In this document: positions 24,150 to 35,104 of the stretch, piece by piece | Layout: every line of letters begins with the position of its first letter | How positions within the stretch are numbered: position 1 is the first letter of the stretch | From: Toxonevra muliebris | Lineage: Eukaryota; Arthropoda; Insecta; Diptera; Pallopteridae | Length of the DNA: 64,000 nucleotides | Assembly (NCBI GenBank): GCA_963691655.1 | Contig: OY829327.1 | Location: forward strand, 64,120,079-64,184,078 | Reading direction: 5' to 3' | The notes under the pieces: generated by a model | The model's database searches: none | Told to the model about the DNA's origin: nothing | What the model saw: only the letters and a program-made list of their open reading frames with translations | Position numbers and translations under genes: made by a program

Positions 24150-24684
24150 AATGAAAAAAAAACGCGGATAACTCGTATTTTTCTTATTTCAACCTCGTTG
24201 CTGGTCCCTTGCGATTATGAATTATCGCGATTCTAAAGTAAAAGGTACTCCCATTTCGGGATCTGAAAACCAATAAATTTTTAAAGAAGGCAGTATATGA
24301 TAACCCATAATATAATTTATGCCAGTGAAGGCTTTCATTTCAGCAAAATCAATATCAAAACATTTTCCATTTTGGTGAGCATATCTTATAGATTCAGGAA
24401 TAACAAATTGGTCAAAAGATCATTGAACTTAATCACTGCATTGAAAATTAGAGCTAGTGTTATCTGTAATGTTTTTGAATGCTTTAACTTCTCCGCATCA
24501 GTAGCAATTCATACTCGCCTTGAATTGCTACGCCAGGTACTTCGCTTACCGGTTCTAGCAATATTGGTTGTTGGTCATCTTTGATTATAACTACAGAAGC
24601 CTACTTCTCTATGTCGTCCTAAATAAATTGCTGATCTTCTAAATCGAGTTCCAAGGTGTGCTCATTATCATTATTTTCTGCCAT
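24150..24684 (-). pseudogene. piggyBac-like transposase, N-terminal half, broken
   Basis: Starting at 24684 the minus strand reads MAENNDNEHTLE and an acidic leader with two in-frame stops. After a frame change it reads FDQFVIPESIRYAHQNGK and EMKAFTGINYIMGYHILPSL, then IYWFSDPEMGVPF and, past another stop, ARDQQ. The block [EK]-[ILM]-K-A-F-x-G-I-N-x-x-M-G-x-x-x-L-P-S followed by Y-W is the standard start of the piggyBac catalytic region. The aspartates of the active site and everything after them are missing. The leader matches the stub at 11519-11647, so both come from one family, different from the element at 52309. Confidence 0.8.
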
Positions 24685-24699
24685 TAAAACTTGTATGAT

Positions 24700-25370
24700 C
24701 TCGTAATCCTTCAGATGAAATTCTCTTTGTCTGTATGTTGTCCTTTGGAAGCAAAATAAAATTTATAAAGGAAAGAACACTTCTGTGCAAGAAAATTTGT
24801 TTCTGATGGGTATCCGTTGAAGACCGCTGGGACACCGGTTTTTTTACATTTCTTGTTATTTTTCACTTTCCGATTCACTAAAAAATTAAAATTTACTTTA
24901 AAATATAAAAATTTACGTTTCATGCAAAAGAAAATGTTTTTTTTTTACACAAAATAACGAAAGGAAAACTAGAAAACTGCGAACTTCACTTACTTTTGAC
25001 AGATAACGGTACTTACGTTCACCAGTGTTTACAATTATATATATATAGGACTGTTAATTATTTCCTTTTATTAAAACATTGCTGTTAACTTTATTGGTTT
25101 TAAAGGCAAAGCCAAAAAAAGCAATGGGGCCATATACTTCCCATGGCCCTGAAGGACACTTTTATGACTTTCGACGTTATTGAATTAACAAAAATTTGTC
25201 AACATTATTTTTTTTTTAGCTACAACGAAATCTTTAGCAGGAAAAAGTATTGTTAGGTATCCTAATGTGAAAACGTACTAAGATTAAAGGGTTGTATGTC
25301 GTATGAGGTTTATCAATATAAAGTAGGTGCCATAAACTGAAACATGTGCAGAACCATTTAGATTTAAATA
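24700..25370. other. No recognisable feature
   Basis: AT-rich sequence. It may include the 5' terminal part of the piggyBac copy just described, but no TTAA-flanked end was found. Confidence 0.35.
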
Positions 25371-25372
25371 TT

Positions 25373-25600
25373 GTGGTAGCCGTGGCATAATGGTTATGCT
25401 GCACTGCTGTGTCTGAGATTGATACTTGCCACGGTCGAACTCATTTTCCCTCACGGGACCACCTCTAGCTTAAGTTTAAGTTTTTAATTTTTTCGCCTCT
25501 TTAAAGGCGCAAGTTTGTGCAAGCTTGGAAGTTTCTAGTTTCCTTTCCACATGATCACTTCTGGCCTGCTTAACTTCAACTCGGAAGTAATGCTCGCCAA
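25373..25600 (+). repeat. Possible tRNA-derived SINE head
   Basis: 25373-25445 resembles the first part of a tRNA gene: GCCGTGGCATAATGGTTAT matches the pol III A box (consensus TGGCNNAGTGG with one change), and CACGGTCGAACTCA about 45 bases on resembles a B box with a missing base. The downstream body contains a CGCCTCTTTAAAGGCG hairpin. No second copy is in the window, so a decayed tRNA-like sequence or chance remains possible. Confidence 0.3.
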
Positions 25601-26527
25601 AAAAATTTATTTTTTCAATTCAATTTTCCGATCTGGTATTATACAAAATTGAATTTTGCTCAAAAAAGCTTAAAACAAAATTGATGTCGTACGGCGGTTA
25701 CTAAACGAAACTTGCACTATTCGACAAAAATAAAATTTTCCAAAAATAACAAGGTTCTGCACGTGGATTCTGATAGAACTCGGAAGAAAAAATTATACGG
25801 GTCTCTGCGTTTTAAAAGTTTACCTCAAATATTTTTTGAGAAGTTACCCATTACGAGGGTTGCTAGAGGGTTAATATGCTCAAAAAATATGTTGCTCAAG
25901 AAATTTTACTATAGGTCCCTGAATAACAAAAATCTGTAAAAAAGGGTACCTCCCATATAAATTTTCCACTTTTTGGGGATTTTTGACAGTTTTTTGTATG
26001 GCAGGTATGTCAAAAATTATTTTTTTCTGCAAATAAATGTCAGATTCAGTTTTTCATGCCAAAAAAAACCCCTCGATTCACCGCATTAAGAAGAGGAACA
26101 TGTATCTTCGTAGTACCCCCAAGCCAAAACTTAAAAAAAAAATTTTGTATGAAACGCTCCTGATAGCGAAAAAAACGGTTATCACCACTGAATTCCTTGA
26201 CCCGATATGATACGATATGTCTCCCGTCCGCTACAATTTTTTTTTTTTAATTCGAGCACAGTATTGTTGCGTTATTTTTTAAAATAGTTTTTTTACATTT
26301 TCGTCAACATCTACTACATCCAATTTTGCCGATAAAATTTCCGACCATTTTGGTATGCTTAATATGTCTCAACCACTAATTTCTAAAAATACTTTTTTGG
26401 ATCTCACAGTTCTTGTGTCGATATATTCAAGTGCTTTGCTGTGTAATTGATGTTGCAGATTCTTAACATATGACTTGATTTAGGCAGTCATTGTGGTATA
26501 TCATTGTAATCGTTTAGGCCTAGTTAA
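25601..26527. other. No recognisable feature
   Basis: AT-rich non-coding sequence with a T-run near 26240. Nothing is assignable. Confidence 0.35.
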
Positions 26528-26760
26528 CATTAATGGGAAGACTCACAAGGGGATTGACAAAAAATCTCTCTGTTACCCTTGGTATGTTGCAGCGTTACTT
26601 ATCCTCTGCTTTTCACGACACCCCGATACCCCAGAAACGCATTAGACTCATATCGTTACCCTCGTACTTAAAAAGAATCTCTGCACACTCCCGTCCTCGT
26701 CATTTTTTAGCATATAAAAATAACAACAATTCAATCCCCTTGTGAGTGTTCCCACTAATG
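26528..26760. mobile_element. MITE, 233 bp, with possible TAA target duplication
   Basis: The ends are inverted over about 31 bases: CATTAATGGGAAGACTCACA on the left, CATTAGTGGGAACACTCACA on the right read reverse, both continuing AGGGGATTGA. TAA lies immediately outside each end (26525-26527 and 26761-26763). A 3-bp TWA target is characteristic of PIF/Harbinger, so such an origin is inferred, not shown. Confidence 0.75.
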
Positions 26761-26763
26761 TAA

Positions 26764-27615
26764 AGGCCTTACGAAGAAATGTTCTTGGAATCTGGAATAA
26801 TTTTTTAGTTCTATCCCACATGCTTCATTTATTGCCTTTGTCTTTCCTCATCTTCAAGAGCACTGAAGGTTTCCGTTTTTTTTTTCTTCACAAATTTCAA
26901 AGGTTGAGTCGCTGTTACGTGAAAATAACGTATTTTTCTTTTTGTTTATTTTTTACACTCATGTTCGTTTACAATTTAACAATATTTTACAATTATTTTA
27001 AACAAATTTCAAAATTAAATTATTTCCATTTACTTTTGATTGACTTTCAATTTAATACGTTTTAAAAATATCAAATACCATATGATAATTTACATTACAT
27101 TTTGCTCAAAAACATTTCCAACAAAAATATGTAACTGTGCTTCTATATTTTATGTCAAAATACGTGTACCGAATGAGGGCTGTCATCTGATTGTCTCACC
27201 TTCTTATTTCTCCATGATTTTATCCATTCACTTATTTCTTCAAATTATTTTTAAAAAAATAAAAAATACTTCCTCACGTAACTTTTTCTCCTTCCACTTC
27301 CCCCTTTACATGCAATCAAAATGAGCCGGCGCAATGGGGCTAATGTGAACATGGTCAAATGTAAATAGTATTACTTTTCCATTCAAACAAAAGTAACACT
27401 CCTTACAAAAAGTGAATATAAATTTACCCTAAATTGCGATATACTAATTTTTATAAATCTAATAGTTTCGAGTTCCTCATAAATTTGCCATTCAACTTCA
27501 ATTGCCCCATATAAATACTATATACACATAACAATAATACAAATGCGCAAAAGAACAACAACGTGGAGAAAGCGTTTATTACACACGTTCACTGTTCATG
27601 GAAAATAAGTCAGAA
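26764..27615. other. No recognisable feature
   Basis: Pyrimidine-rich AT sequence. Two open frames of about 100 codons (26742-27065, 27040-27324) are Phe/Leu/Ile-rich, overlap each other and have no family resemblance. Confidence 0.35.
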
Positions 27616-27779
27616 CAACGAGGCACTGTTGCCAGATTGCGAAATCTATTTCCCTCTAGATGTACCAAAAAACCACTTTTAGAAAAAAAACCTCTAGATT
27701 TAAAATTTATTTTCATTACAATATTTATATGTAAATCGTACACATATGAAATATAATAGATGCGTTCACGCTGTAGAGT

Positions 27780-27967
27780 AAAGGCTCAAGTATGCGTGAG
27801 TAACGCAACGTAGCGTACCGGAACGTAAAAGTCTATCGAAGATAGAACTCTACGTTTCGTTACGTTTTCGGTAATCAGTTGCACCCACTGCCCATATCAA
27901 AGATATTTATATGACAGTTGGCAACGTTACGTTACGTTCCGTTACTTATGCATAATTGAGCCTTAAA
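27780..27967. mobile_element. MITE inside the hAT-like element
   Basis: The ends are inverted: AAGGCTCAAGTATGCGTGAG on the left and AAGGCTCAATTATGCATAAG on the right read reverse, both continuing TAACG(C/G)AACGTA. The centre is rich in ACGTTACG-type phrases. There is no coding. Confidence 0.75.
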
Positions 27968-28383
27968 AAATTACTTTTTTACTCTATTACTCAGCACTTT
28001 ACTCCAAAGAGTGAATAGGGCTAATGTTTATGCACCTACACCCAGAGAAATACTTACCTCGTTTGAAGAAAACGGCTATTAAATTGAGGAAAAATGGGAA
28101 TGATTTGGCGCCATAGAAATGGTTTCTTCATTTAGATATGCAAAATTTCTTTGAATTGAGGAAATATTTTTTCTTTATTTTAGAGAAAAATTTCTTTGAA
28201 AGAAGGAAGTTTTCTATAAATTAAAGAAATATGTTTTGAATTTGTAAAAATTGCGTTTTTCAAATGAATAATATTTTATTTCAATATGAGAAATTATATA
28301 TAATTTTCCATAAATTGAAGTAAATTTATTACCTTTTTAGAAAAAAAATCCTCAATTTATGGAATATTTTCTACAATGATGTT

Positions 28384-28690
28384 TTAAAAGTAACAGCATA
28401 GTTAAGTTTCTAAACATCTAGATGAACAAAACTGAACAAATTTTTGAAATCAGATAATATGTTCAATTTCAAATAAGGTGTTGAAAGCACCGAAATTTCG
28501 AAAATAAACTATGATTTTTCAAAATTTTTTGGCCAACAATTTTTTCAAATTCCGCAGTTTTGTTATTGCTTCTTGCAAATACAAACAAATTTTGAAACAC
28601 CATAATTTTTTTTCGAAATTTCGGAATATTTACACTTTTGTTTATCTAGATGTGTACGAGTGCAAACTTAACTATGCTGTTACTTTTTAA
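28384..28690. mobile_element. MITE inside the hAT-like element
   Basis: The left end TAAAAGTAACAGCATAGTTA is matched in reverse at the right end (28665-28690), and both arms contain ACATCTAGAT further in. The interior is AT-rich with no ORF. The sequence just to the left (28040-28380) repeats AGAAATATTT/TTTCTTTGAA phrases and may be another degenerate repeat. Confidence 0.75.
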
Positions 28691-29441
28691 TTTGACGCCA
28701 TTTTTCGGCTATTTTTCATGTCCGAAAAATGTCTCTTCATTTGCTCAATTTTGTTACATACTGTATACATGTGTATTTTCTAAAAACCTAAAACTTTTTT
28801 TTTTTTTATTATAAGGCAGACTGTATGTAATACAAATGTTGTACTGGTCGTTAATTTGGAGAAGTAGGGATTTTTTGATTACCCCACTAAACCTAATCAT
28901 TAATTCAGTAGGGGAAGTCAAAGATATTTCAAATTAATAAAAAATTAATTATCATCAAAAATTTCTTGGAGAATCACTTCTTGATAACTTGCTTAGATAA
29001 CGTAAGATTTAAGCAACTGCAACATCCTCGGATTGGGTTAGAATGTGAGCAACTTCCATCCGAACATTTTTTAGGCAATGGCGGAATTTTCTAAGTTGTA
29101 GAAAATAATAATCATATTTCGTACTTTGGATTTATCACAACAGATTTGAGAAAAAAGCCTCTCAACATGGCGTTAGATACTGGGCATGTCAGCAGGGTTA
29201 ATGCTAAAATGCTGATCTTTTTTTAATAATTATTAGACTTTATAAATTAAATTTGGTAAAAACACATTATCTTAAGAACTTTTAACGGTTTCAAGAGCCC
29301 AAAAACAACTTTTGTAGAACAGCGAAAATTAGAGAAAAATACACGTAAATTAGGGATTAGCGTTGCCAGGTGAATGATAATTGCCATTGTGTAAAAAATG
29401 TCACGAATAATGTGTTGCCCATGAACTCCAAAAACACAATA

Positions 29442-29862
29442 GGCGTTTTTCTTTTTTAACTCAGAGCACGGAGTAGAGTAGAAAACAAGCACACCGAACA
29501 CGCTCGGATCAGAGCACGCTTCGAGCACGCTCTGACAACTCCGACTTAATTTTAAAACACATAGAGTACGATTTATCAGATAACAACTACTTATAACTAA
29601 GTTTATTTTCCAAAAAACGCTTTTTCAATCGTTTGATTTTTTTGTGAAAATGGATAAATTAATTATTCTGAGCCCTTGTCCGCCATTTCAAATTTTTGTG
29701 TATTGTTTCAAATTTTCGTGCTCTGTCTGCTCAGTCAATTTCTTCCGAGCACGCTGTGAGCTCGCTCTGATAACAAAAAGAAACACAATTACGTTTGCTC
29801 TGAAACACGATTACATTTTTTGACAACTCGTGCTCTGCTCAGAGCTAATAAAGAAAAACGCC
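29442..29862. mobile_element. TA-flanked MITE, 421 bp, inside the hAT-like element
   Basis: The ends are inverted: GGCGTTTTTCTTTTTTAACT on the left and GGCGTTTTTCTTTATTAGCT on the right read reverse, with TA on both sides (29440-29441, 29863-29864). Near both ends the strings CAGAGCACG and GAGCACGCT recur. The uninterrupted relative at 30281-30310 (GTGTTGCCCATGAACAAACC, then ATATCTGTGATAT) shows the flanks without the insert. Confidence 0.8.
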
Positions 29863-29865
29863 TAA

Positions 29866-30050
29866 TATCTGTGACATAAAAAAATTCACGTATGATTTTT
29901 TTTATTCAAAATTGGAAAGGAATAATATAGTAGATTGAATTTAGTTAAAAACCTTTAGATTTTATTAGGGAAATAAAAACCTCAAAAATTCCTCAGTGGT
30001 TTCAAAAAACCTTCAGTTTTAGCGGGAAACCTCTAAATCTGGCAACAGTG
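29866..30050. repeat. Duplicated right end of the hAT-like element
   Basis: 29866-30050 parallels 30297-30346 plus 31260-31392, ending in the same AACCTCTAAATCTGGCAACA terminal sequence. It is a second, internal copy of the hAT right terminus, so the 3.77-kb element contains a partial duplication or a nested fragment of its own family. Confidence 0.65.
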
Positions 30051-30354
30051 GTTTCAATATAGTTTTTATATCCGCAATTGTCACTGAAAACAAAAGCGTA
30101 TATACGACTGACATGATGCTAAGCAAAATTTTAGCGACACATTCTAAACGTCATGCTGATTTCTTAAAGTAATCGATTTTTAATCAAAACACGATTATTG
30201 AAAGCCAAATATAACAATAATATAACAACAATAACACCCAAAATTTTTTTTGGTGTGTTATTGTTATTGATATAGAGTGTTGCCCATGAACAAACCCTAT
30301 ATCTGTGATATAGAAAATTCACGTATAATTTTTTTTAGACTTATGTATTAAAAG

Positions 30355-31208
30355 CAGGGATGCCAACACATTTTTTCTCTCTCCTCGATAACCTTCGAGA
30401 AATTCCCCGATTTTCGATCGAATTCCTCGCACTGGTATACTTAATTTCATATTATAACAGCGCTACACGCACTTTCCATATAAACATTCTACAAAAACGA
30501 AATTAACCTTAGTGAGTGTTATTTTAAGGCGACCCTGAGCTTTCTCGGTCCAAACTTAACAAATTCTTATAGGACTGGTAGATTAATAGAAACGTACTTT
30601 CTGACTCCGGAGTTCTTAACATATAAGCTTCAGGGAGAGGGATGGGATTTCTTTTAACTCAATAAAAAATGGCAAAAACTTTGTTTTGAGAAAAACGGGT
30701 TCAATGTTTTGACTATCGGTTTTTATCATATAAAATATACTTCATCTTCTTTATGATGGCTGACCGTAATTTGCAAGTTTACAGATTAGTTAGCAATGAT
30801 TAAGAGTTAGTCAAGAGGTGCTGGACGAAGGCATAGCTAAGCCTCTCTGAACCAACGGAAGGGAAGTTGAAGAGCCTCGCCGCTATAATCGTCTATATCT
30901 ACGAAAGCACTCTGCGTTCTCTGAAATTTTTACAAAATACTTTCGAAATTTAATATTTTCAAATAACACACCTTTTGAAAAATCAATTTCTCTAAACCAA
31001 TAAATTGCAGGGCCTGCTTAAGAAAAGATGAAGATTTTAAGACCCAAAATATGAAATATTTCATAAGTTAAACGTTTTACATTACATAATATTTGACAAA
31101 AAATATAATACAGACTTTAATTACTAAAAGCTGAACGACTTCAAATTCCCCGCAAAAAACAACTCATTCCCCGCTCTAAGTCAAATTACCCGCAAGTTGG
31201 CATCGCTG
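30355..31208 (+). mobile_element. hAT MITE family copy, 854 bp
   Basis: It begins CAGGGATGCCAAC and ends GTTGGCATCGCTG. The flanking octamers are ATTAAAAG (30347-30354) and ATTGAAAG (31209-31216), a target duplication with one difference. The body is shared with 23032-24060 and 56613-57914. It lies inside the 27624-31392 element and is therefore younger. There is no ORF. Confidence 0.85.
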
Positions 31209-31400
31209 ATTGAAAGTTAAAAAGTTATAATATAAGTATATTAAAAATATACATTTTCGGTAGATTTAATTTAGCTAAAAACCCTCAAGAAACCTTTAGA
31301 TTTTATTGGGAAAATAAAAAACCTCAAGCATTGCTCAGTGGCTTCAAAAAACTTTTACTTTTAGCGGGAAACCTCTAGATCTGGCAACAGTGCAACGAGG

Positions 31401-32517
31401 CCAAACATTAAACTCACTTTGAATTTTGTCCGTTGATGGTTCGTTGTTGTTACATTGTAACGATTTCCCTTTACACCTTCAACGGACCACGAACGTATTG
31501 CAAAAAAGTTTAGATTTCTTTGATTTTTCAAACTGCTCAACAAAGTGGAAATTTTTTAGAGCCCTATGTCGATGGCGGCGGCGGCGGCGGCAAATCGATA
31601 TTTTATAACTGGCAGTAAGCTGATAACACTTTAATCGAAATCGATTTTTAATCGACTTTTAGCTCATAATTTCAACTTTTTATGATCGACTTTGAGTTGC
31701 CGAACTTGATGGAAAGTACACTTTTACTTTCGACTTTTAGTGTAAAATTTTTTTTAAGTGCCAATTCAGTTCTCACATTTATTTAAAATATATATTATTA
31801 GAGACTATGAAACTGAAATCTAGTTGTTCATATTCCATAGTTTGACTTTACTTCATTCATACTTAACAGTTCAAGGTTTGTTAACGGGCTTAATGAAACG
31901 TCTTTTTTCGTCAAAGTGACAAAGTGACTAGTCGCAGCAATGTATAATGGGCAGGCAAATCATACGGCCGCTTCGGAACCCGCCACGATTCCTCATCAGT
32001 GATCTTTGTGATGGTTCTTACTAGCATTTCAACATTCTATATAAGTGTTATTTGAAAACGTTACCAAGAATTGCAAGGTTTTTATTTTTCAAGTATTTTC
32101 ACTGAAATCATTAACTAACTGTTAAATATCTAGTTGCAATGAGAATTTCAACAAAATAAGTAAAATGAACAGTTGTGTTAGTTCAATTTATTTTAAATTT
32201 TACAAAATTTTTCCAACTGTGGATTTGTAGTAAATGCATGTGCAGCTTTAGTTACTAGTATATTTTGACATTTTATTTCAAACTTATTAGTTCTAAAATT
32301 GTTTTCTTCCTTTTTAGTATACTGTGTATTATTATACTTCACACATCCAAAGGCTGTTCCATTTACTCGCACAAAATTCGCATATGAAGACGAATAATAT
32401 CAAATAATACAGCCGGAATAAGTAAAAAGACGATGAACGTAACAGGGGAAGGGGTCGAGGGGCCTTGACTCCTAAAATCTCTGAATCTCTTTAGGGGTCA
32501 CAATATCATATCATATA
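31401..32517. other. Non-coding stretch with (GGC)6 and a dispersed repeat
   Basis: (GGC)6 sits at 31574-31591. 31620-31760 is rich in AATCGACTTT phrases, echoed at 41970-42080. The dispersed repeat at 31955-32120 is listed separately. No gene is recognised. Confidence 0.5.
31955..32120 (+). repeat. Dispersed repeat with conserved TATA-like motif (copy B)
   Basis: Same-orientation relative of 11985-12150, with ACGGCCGCTTCGGAAC, CAGTGATCTTTGTGATGG and TCTATATAAG conserved in order. Confidence 0.5.
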
Positions 32518-32519
32518 TA

Positions 32520-33749
32520 CCACCTTGATCAAAAAGATTCCGGAATAACCACCGTGTGGCGCTCCCATCATTCCGATTTGAGTTATGTTTCTTTTTGTTA
32601 AGTTGGTACATCTGTTGTTGATATTCTCTCTAAATATTAGCGTCATAGCTTGACATTTGCAAAAGTTACGTAGGCAAGAGTACATCTATCTCTGTGTGTG
32701 TTTTTTGTGTGATTTTTTACAATTTTATTAAATTGTATTGTATTAAATTTTGCGTAAAAAACGGATTTAATGGTGCGCGAACGATAGAAATGTTGGAAAA
32801 GTTTTTCGGCAACGATTCCCTAAAGAAAAAAGTCGTTTACCAGTGGCACGAGCGGTTCAAAAGTGGTCGTGAGTTATTCGAAGATAATGAATGCAGTGGC
32901 AGACCATTAACATCGAAAACCGACGAAAACATTGATAAAGTAAAAGAAATTTTGGTCAATAACCGCAAATCCAAGACATTTTAGTTAATGATTTGGGTTT
33001 CCGTCGTATAGCAGCAAAGTTGGTGCCAAAAGACCTCAATTTCATGCAAAAAAGAGACCGTGTTGACGTCGCAAAAGACATCAAAAGGATCATTACTGGA
33101 GACGAGACGTGGGTTTATGAGTACGACACGCAATCCAGACGTCAGGCAAGTGAATGGCGTTCACCAAATGAGCCGAATCCAAAAAAACCACATCGTTTTC
33201 AGTCAAAAAAGAAGGCAATGCTCACGGTTTTCATAGATTACAACGGTGTAGTGCATCACGAATTTTTGCCAGAAGGCCAGACTGTAAACAAAGAGTATTA
33301 TTTGGGCGTTATGAGACGTTTGCGTGAAGCAATTCGCCGAAAGAGACCAGAATTGTGGACAGAAAACTCGTGGATTTTGCACCATGATAACGAACCGTCG
33401 CATAGTGCCATTATTATTCGTAATTTTTTGACGAAAAATGCAACAAATACCATCCAACAGCCACCGAATTCACCTGATTTGGCTCCCTGTGATTTCTTTC
33501 TGTTCAATCGAGTTAAAAAACCATTGGATGCGTTTCAGCAGCCGAGATGAAGTAATGGAAAAATCGCAGGAAGCATTGATGGACATACCGAAAACCGAAT
33601 ATAAAAAATGTTTCGAAGATTGGATCAAGCGTGGCATAAGTGTGCTGCAGTCGATGGGGATTACTTTGAAAGGGACAATATAGATTTAGATGAATAAACT
33701 TGTATTTTTAATTTTCTGAATAAATTCCTGGAACTTTTTGATTAAGAGG
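32520..33749 (+). mobile_element. mariner element, 1,230 bp (copy A)
   Basis: TA flanks both ends (32518-32519 and 33750-33751). The terminal repeats are CCACCTTGATCAAAAAG on the left and CCTCTTAATCAAAAAG on the right read reverse. Size, TA target and the transposase inside all fit a mariner. The same family, inverted, occupies 43194-44410. Confidence 0.93.
32694..33697 (+). pseudogene. mariner transposase, frameshifted
   Basis: The N-terminal frame (to 32984) holds the helix-turn-helix lead VKNGFNGARTIEMLEK and VVYQWHERFKSGRE. A deletion removes most of the second helix region, and the frame resumes at 32993 with DLGFRRIAAKL. The catalytic region keeps all three acids of the DD34D motif: TGDETWVYEYD, ILHHDNEPSHSA and NSPDLAPCDFFLF. 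A second frame break near 33520 (KKPLDAFQQPR then stop) leaves the C-terminal tail in another frame (33550-33680). A segment just before TGDET is also shorter than usual for mariners. The protein cannot be made as is. Confidence 0.92.
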
Positions 33750-33871
33750 TATGCTTAAAATCAACTTTTTTTCAAGAATTCATTTTATTTCTCATACATA
33801 AATATACATTGTACAAAGTAAGATTTTATTAGGTAAAAGCACCAAAAGCGAGAAAAACAATCGAATAAAAG

Positions 33872-33980
33872 TTAATTCCAAGCCTACCCAGAAAACTTAA
33901 GTCAAATCTTCAGATTTTAGGAAGTTACATACAAAACAAAAATTAATTCCAAACCTACTCAGAAAACTTAAGTCAAATCT
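33872..33980. repeat. Two-unit 71-bp repeat at a LINE tail
   Basis: TTAATTCCAAGCCTACCCAG at 33872 recurs at 33943 with two changes, followed in both by AAAACTTAAGTCAAATCTT. The array abuts the AGGTTAGGTTGG tail of the LINE on its right. Confidence 0.7.
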
Positions 33981-33981
33981 T

Positions 33982-35009
33982 AGGTTAGGTTGGAGTGGCA
34001 GCCTTCTGCTTGAAAGCACACTTAAGCACATTTAGACTCATTGTGATACCACAGTACGGCGCGACTCCCCCATTTACGGATTGGAGAACCATGAGGATTC
34101 CATAATGAAACTGGCTATGTCCTTAATATTTACGGATGATAGCTCGGACAGAGTAGTGAAGAAAGGTGAGCCCAGGAGTTTTAGTCTCCTCCTGGCCAGG
34201 GATGGGCATTCGCACATGAAATGGAAGACTGTTTCTTCCTCCTCCTCAGAGCCGCAGCCCCGACAGAAGTCATTGAATGGCAGTCCTAGTCGTGCAGCAT
34301 GTCTCCGCATTATGCAGTGTCCCGTGAGCACCGAAGTCGTAATACTGATGGAGTTTCTGCTAAGGTTGAGTAGCTGTCTAGTTCGTCTATTGTCCATAGT
34401 GGTCCATGTTAGCCTGGTAATACCACAGGTATGCTCGGCTCCCCAGGATCTTTTTGCTTCCTCAAGGTAGTTTTGCTTAATGGCTAATTTAATAGACGTA
34501 AGAGGGACACCAATTGTGCAGGAAGGTGATATATCTGTAAGCTGCGAGCCCTGTTTTCCTAACTCGTCGCCATTACAGTTACCTGAAATATCCATATGTC
34601 CAGGCACCCAATATAGGTGGACCTGCGAGTGACTCGACAAAATGTTGAGTGAAGATCGGCAGTCGAGAACAAGCTTTGATGTAGTGAAAACACCGTCAAG
34701 GGACTTTATTGCTGCTAGGCTGTCCGTGTAGATGCAGATATTCTTATCGAATGAATCATTGCGAATAAGCCACTTGGACGCTTGATAGATAGCCATTACT
34801 TCCGCCTGAAGATTTAAGGATTTAAGGAATTTTCTTAAGTTTTCTGGACAATTAAGATTTCCGAACTTAAGAATTCCAAGCGCGCACTGTATTTCGAAAA
34901 AACTACGATTTCTACTGCAAGAGTTCCACAACTTTGTAAACTTTAGCTCCAATTGCAGAAACTTGTTCTTTTCGACTTTACTTGCATGCCTCAACCTTAA
35001 TCTCAAATA
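33982..35009 (-). pseudogene. LINE RNase H domain and C-terminus, 5' truncated
   Basis: A continuous minus-strand frame (about 310 codons, stop at 34074). RNase H landmarks: NLQAEVMAIYQASKWL (catalytic Glu), NICIYTDSLAAIKSL (Asp), LYWVPGHMDISGN and CNGDELG (Asp). The first catalytic Asp, normally in a YTDGSK motif, is not visible because the sequence upstream of QAEV is aberrant. The C-terminus carries CRGCGSEEEEETVFHFMCECP, a CCHC knuckle. After the stop comes a noncoding tail ending in CCAACCTAACCTAAG. Reverse transcriptase and endonuclease are absent, as expected of 5'-truncated R1/LOA-type insertions. Confidence 0.85.
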
Positions 35010-35104
35010 GCTGACAAATTTTAACTCTGGGTGCCGCTATAAAAACTAATTTATTCCATTTATTTGTAGCTAAAAGCAGTTGGTTCTCTGATTGTATGAA
35101 AAAC

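Larger units (their letters stand above)
27624..31392. mobile_element. hAT-like element, 3,769 bp, with exact 8-bp target duplication
   Basis: CAACGAGG occurs immediately outside both ends (27616-27623 and 31393-31400). The ends are inverted: CACTGTTGCCAGATTGCG on the left and CACTGTTGCCAGATCTAGAG on the right read reverse. An 8-bp duplication with a CA-TG type end is the hAT pattern (P elements also make 8 bp). There is no transposase frame, so it is non-autonomous. It has hosted later insertions at 27780, 28384, 29442 and 30355, and part of its right end is duplicated at 29866-30050. Confidence 0.8.

Noticed and set aside
25373..25445. Functional tRNA gene
   Set aside because: The B box lacks a base and no complete cloverleaf can be drawn, so at most it is a SINE head or relic.
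26528..26760. 70-codon frame inside a MITE
   Set aside because: It is a by-product of the MITE sequence and ends in its inverted repeat.
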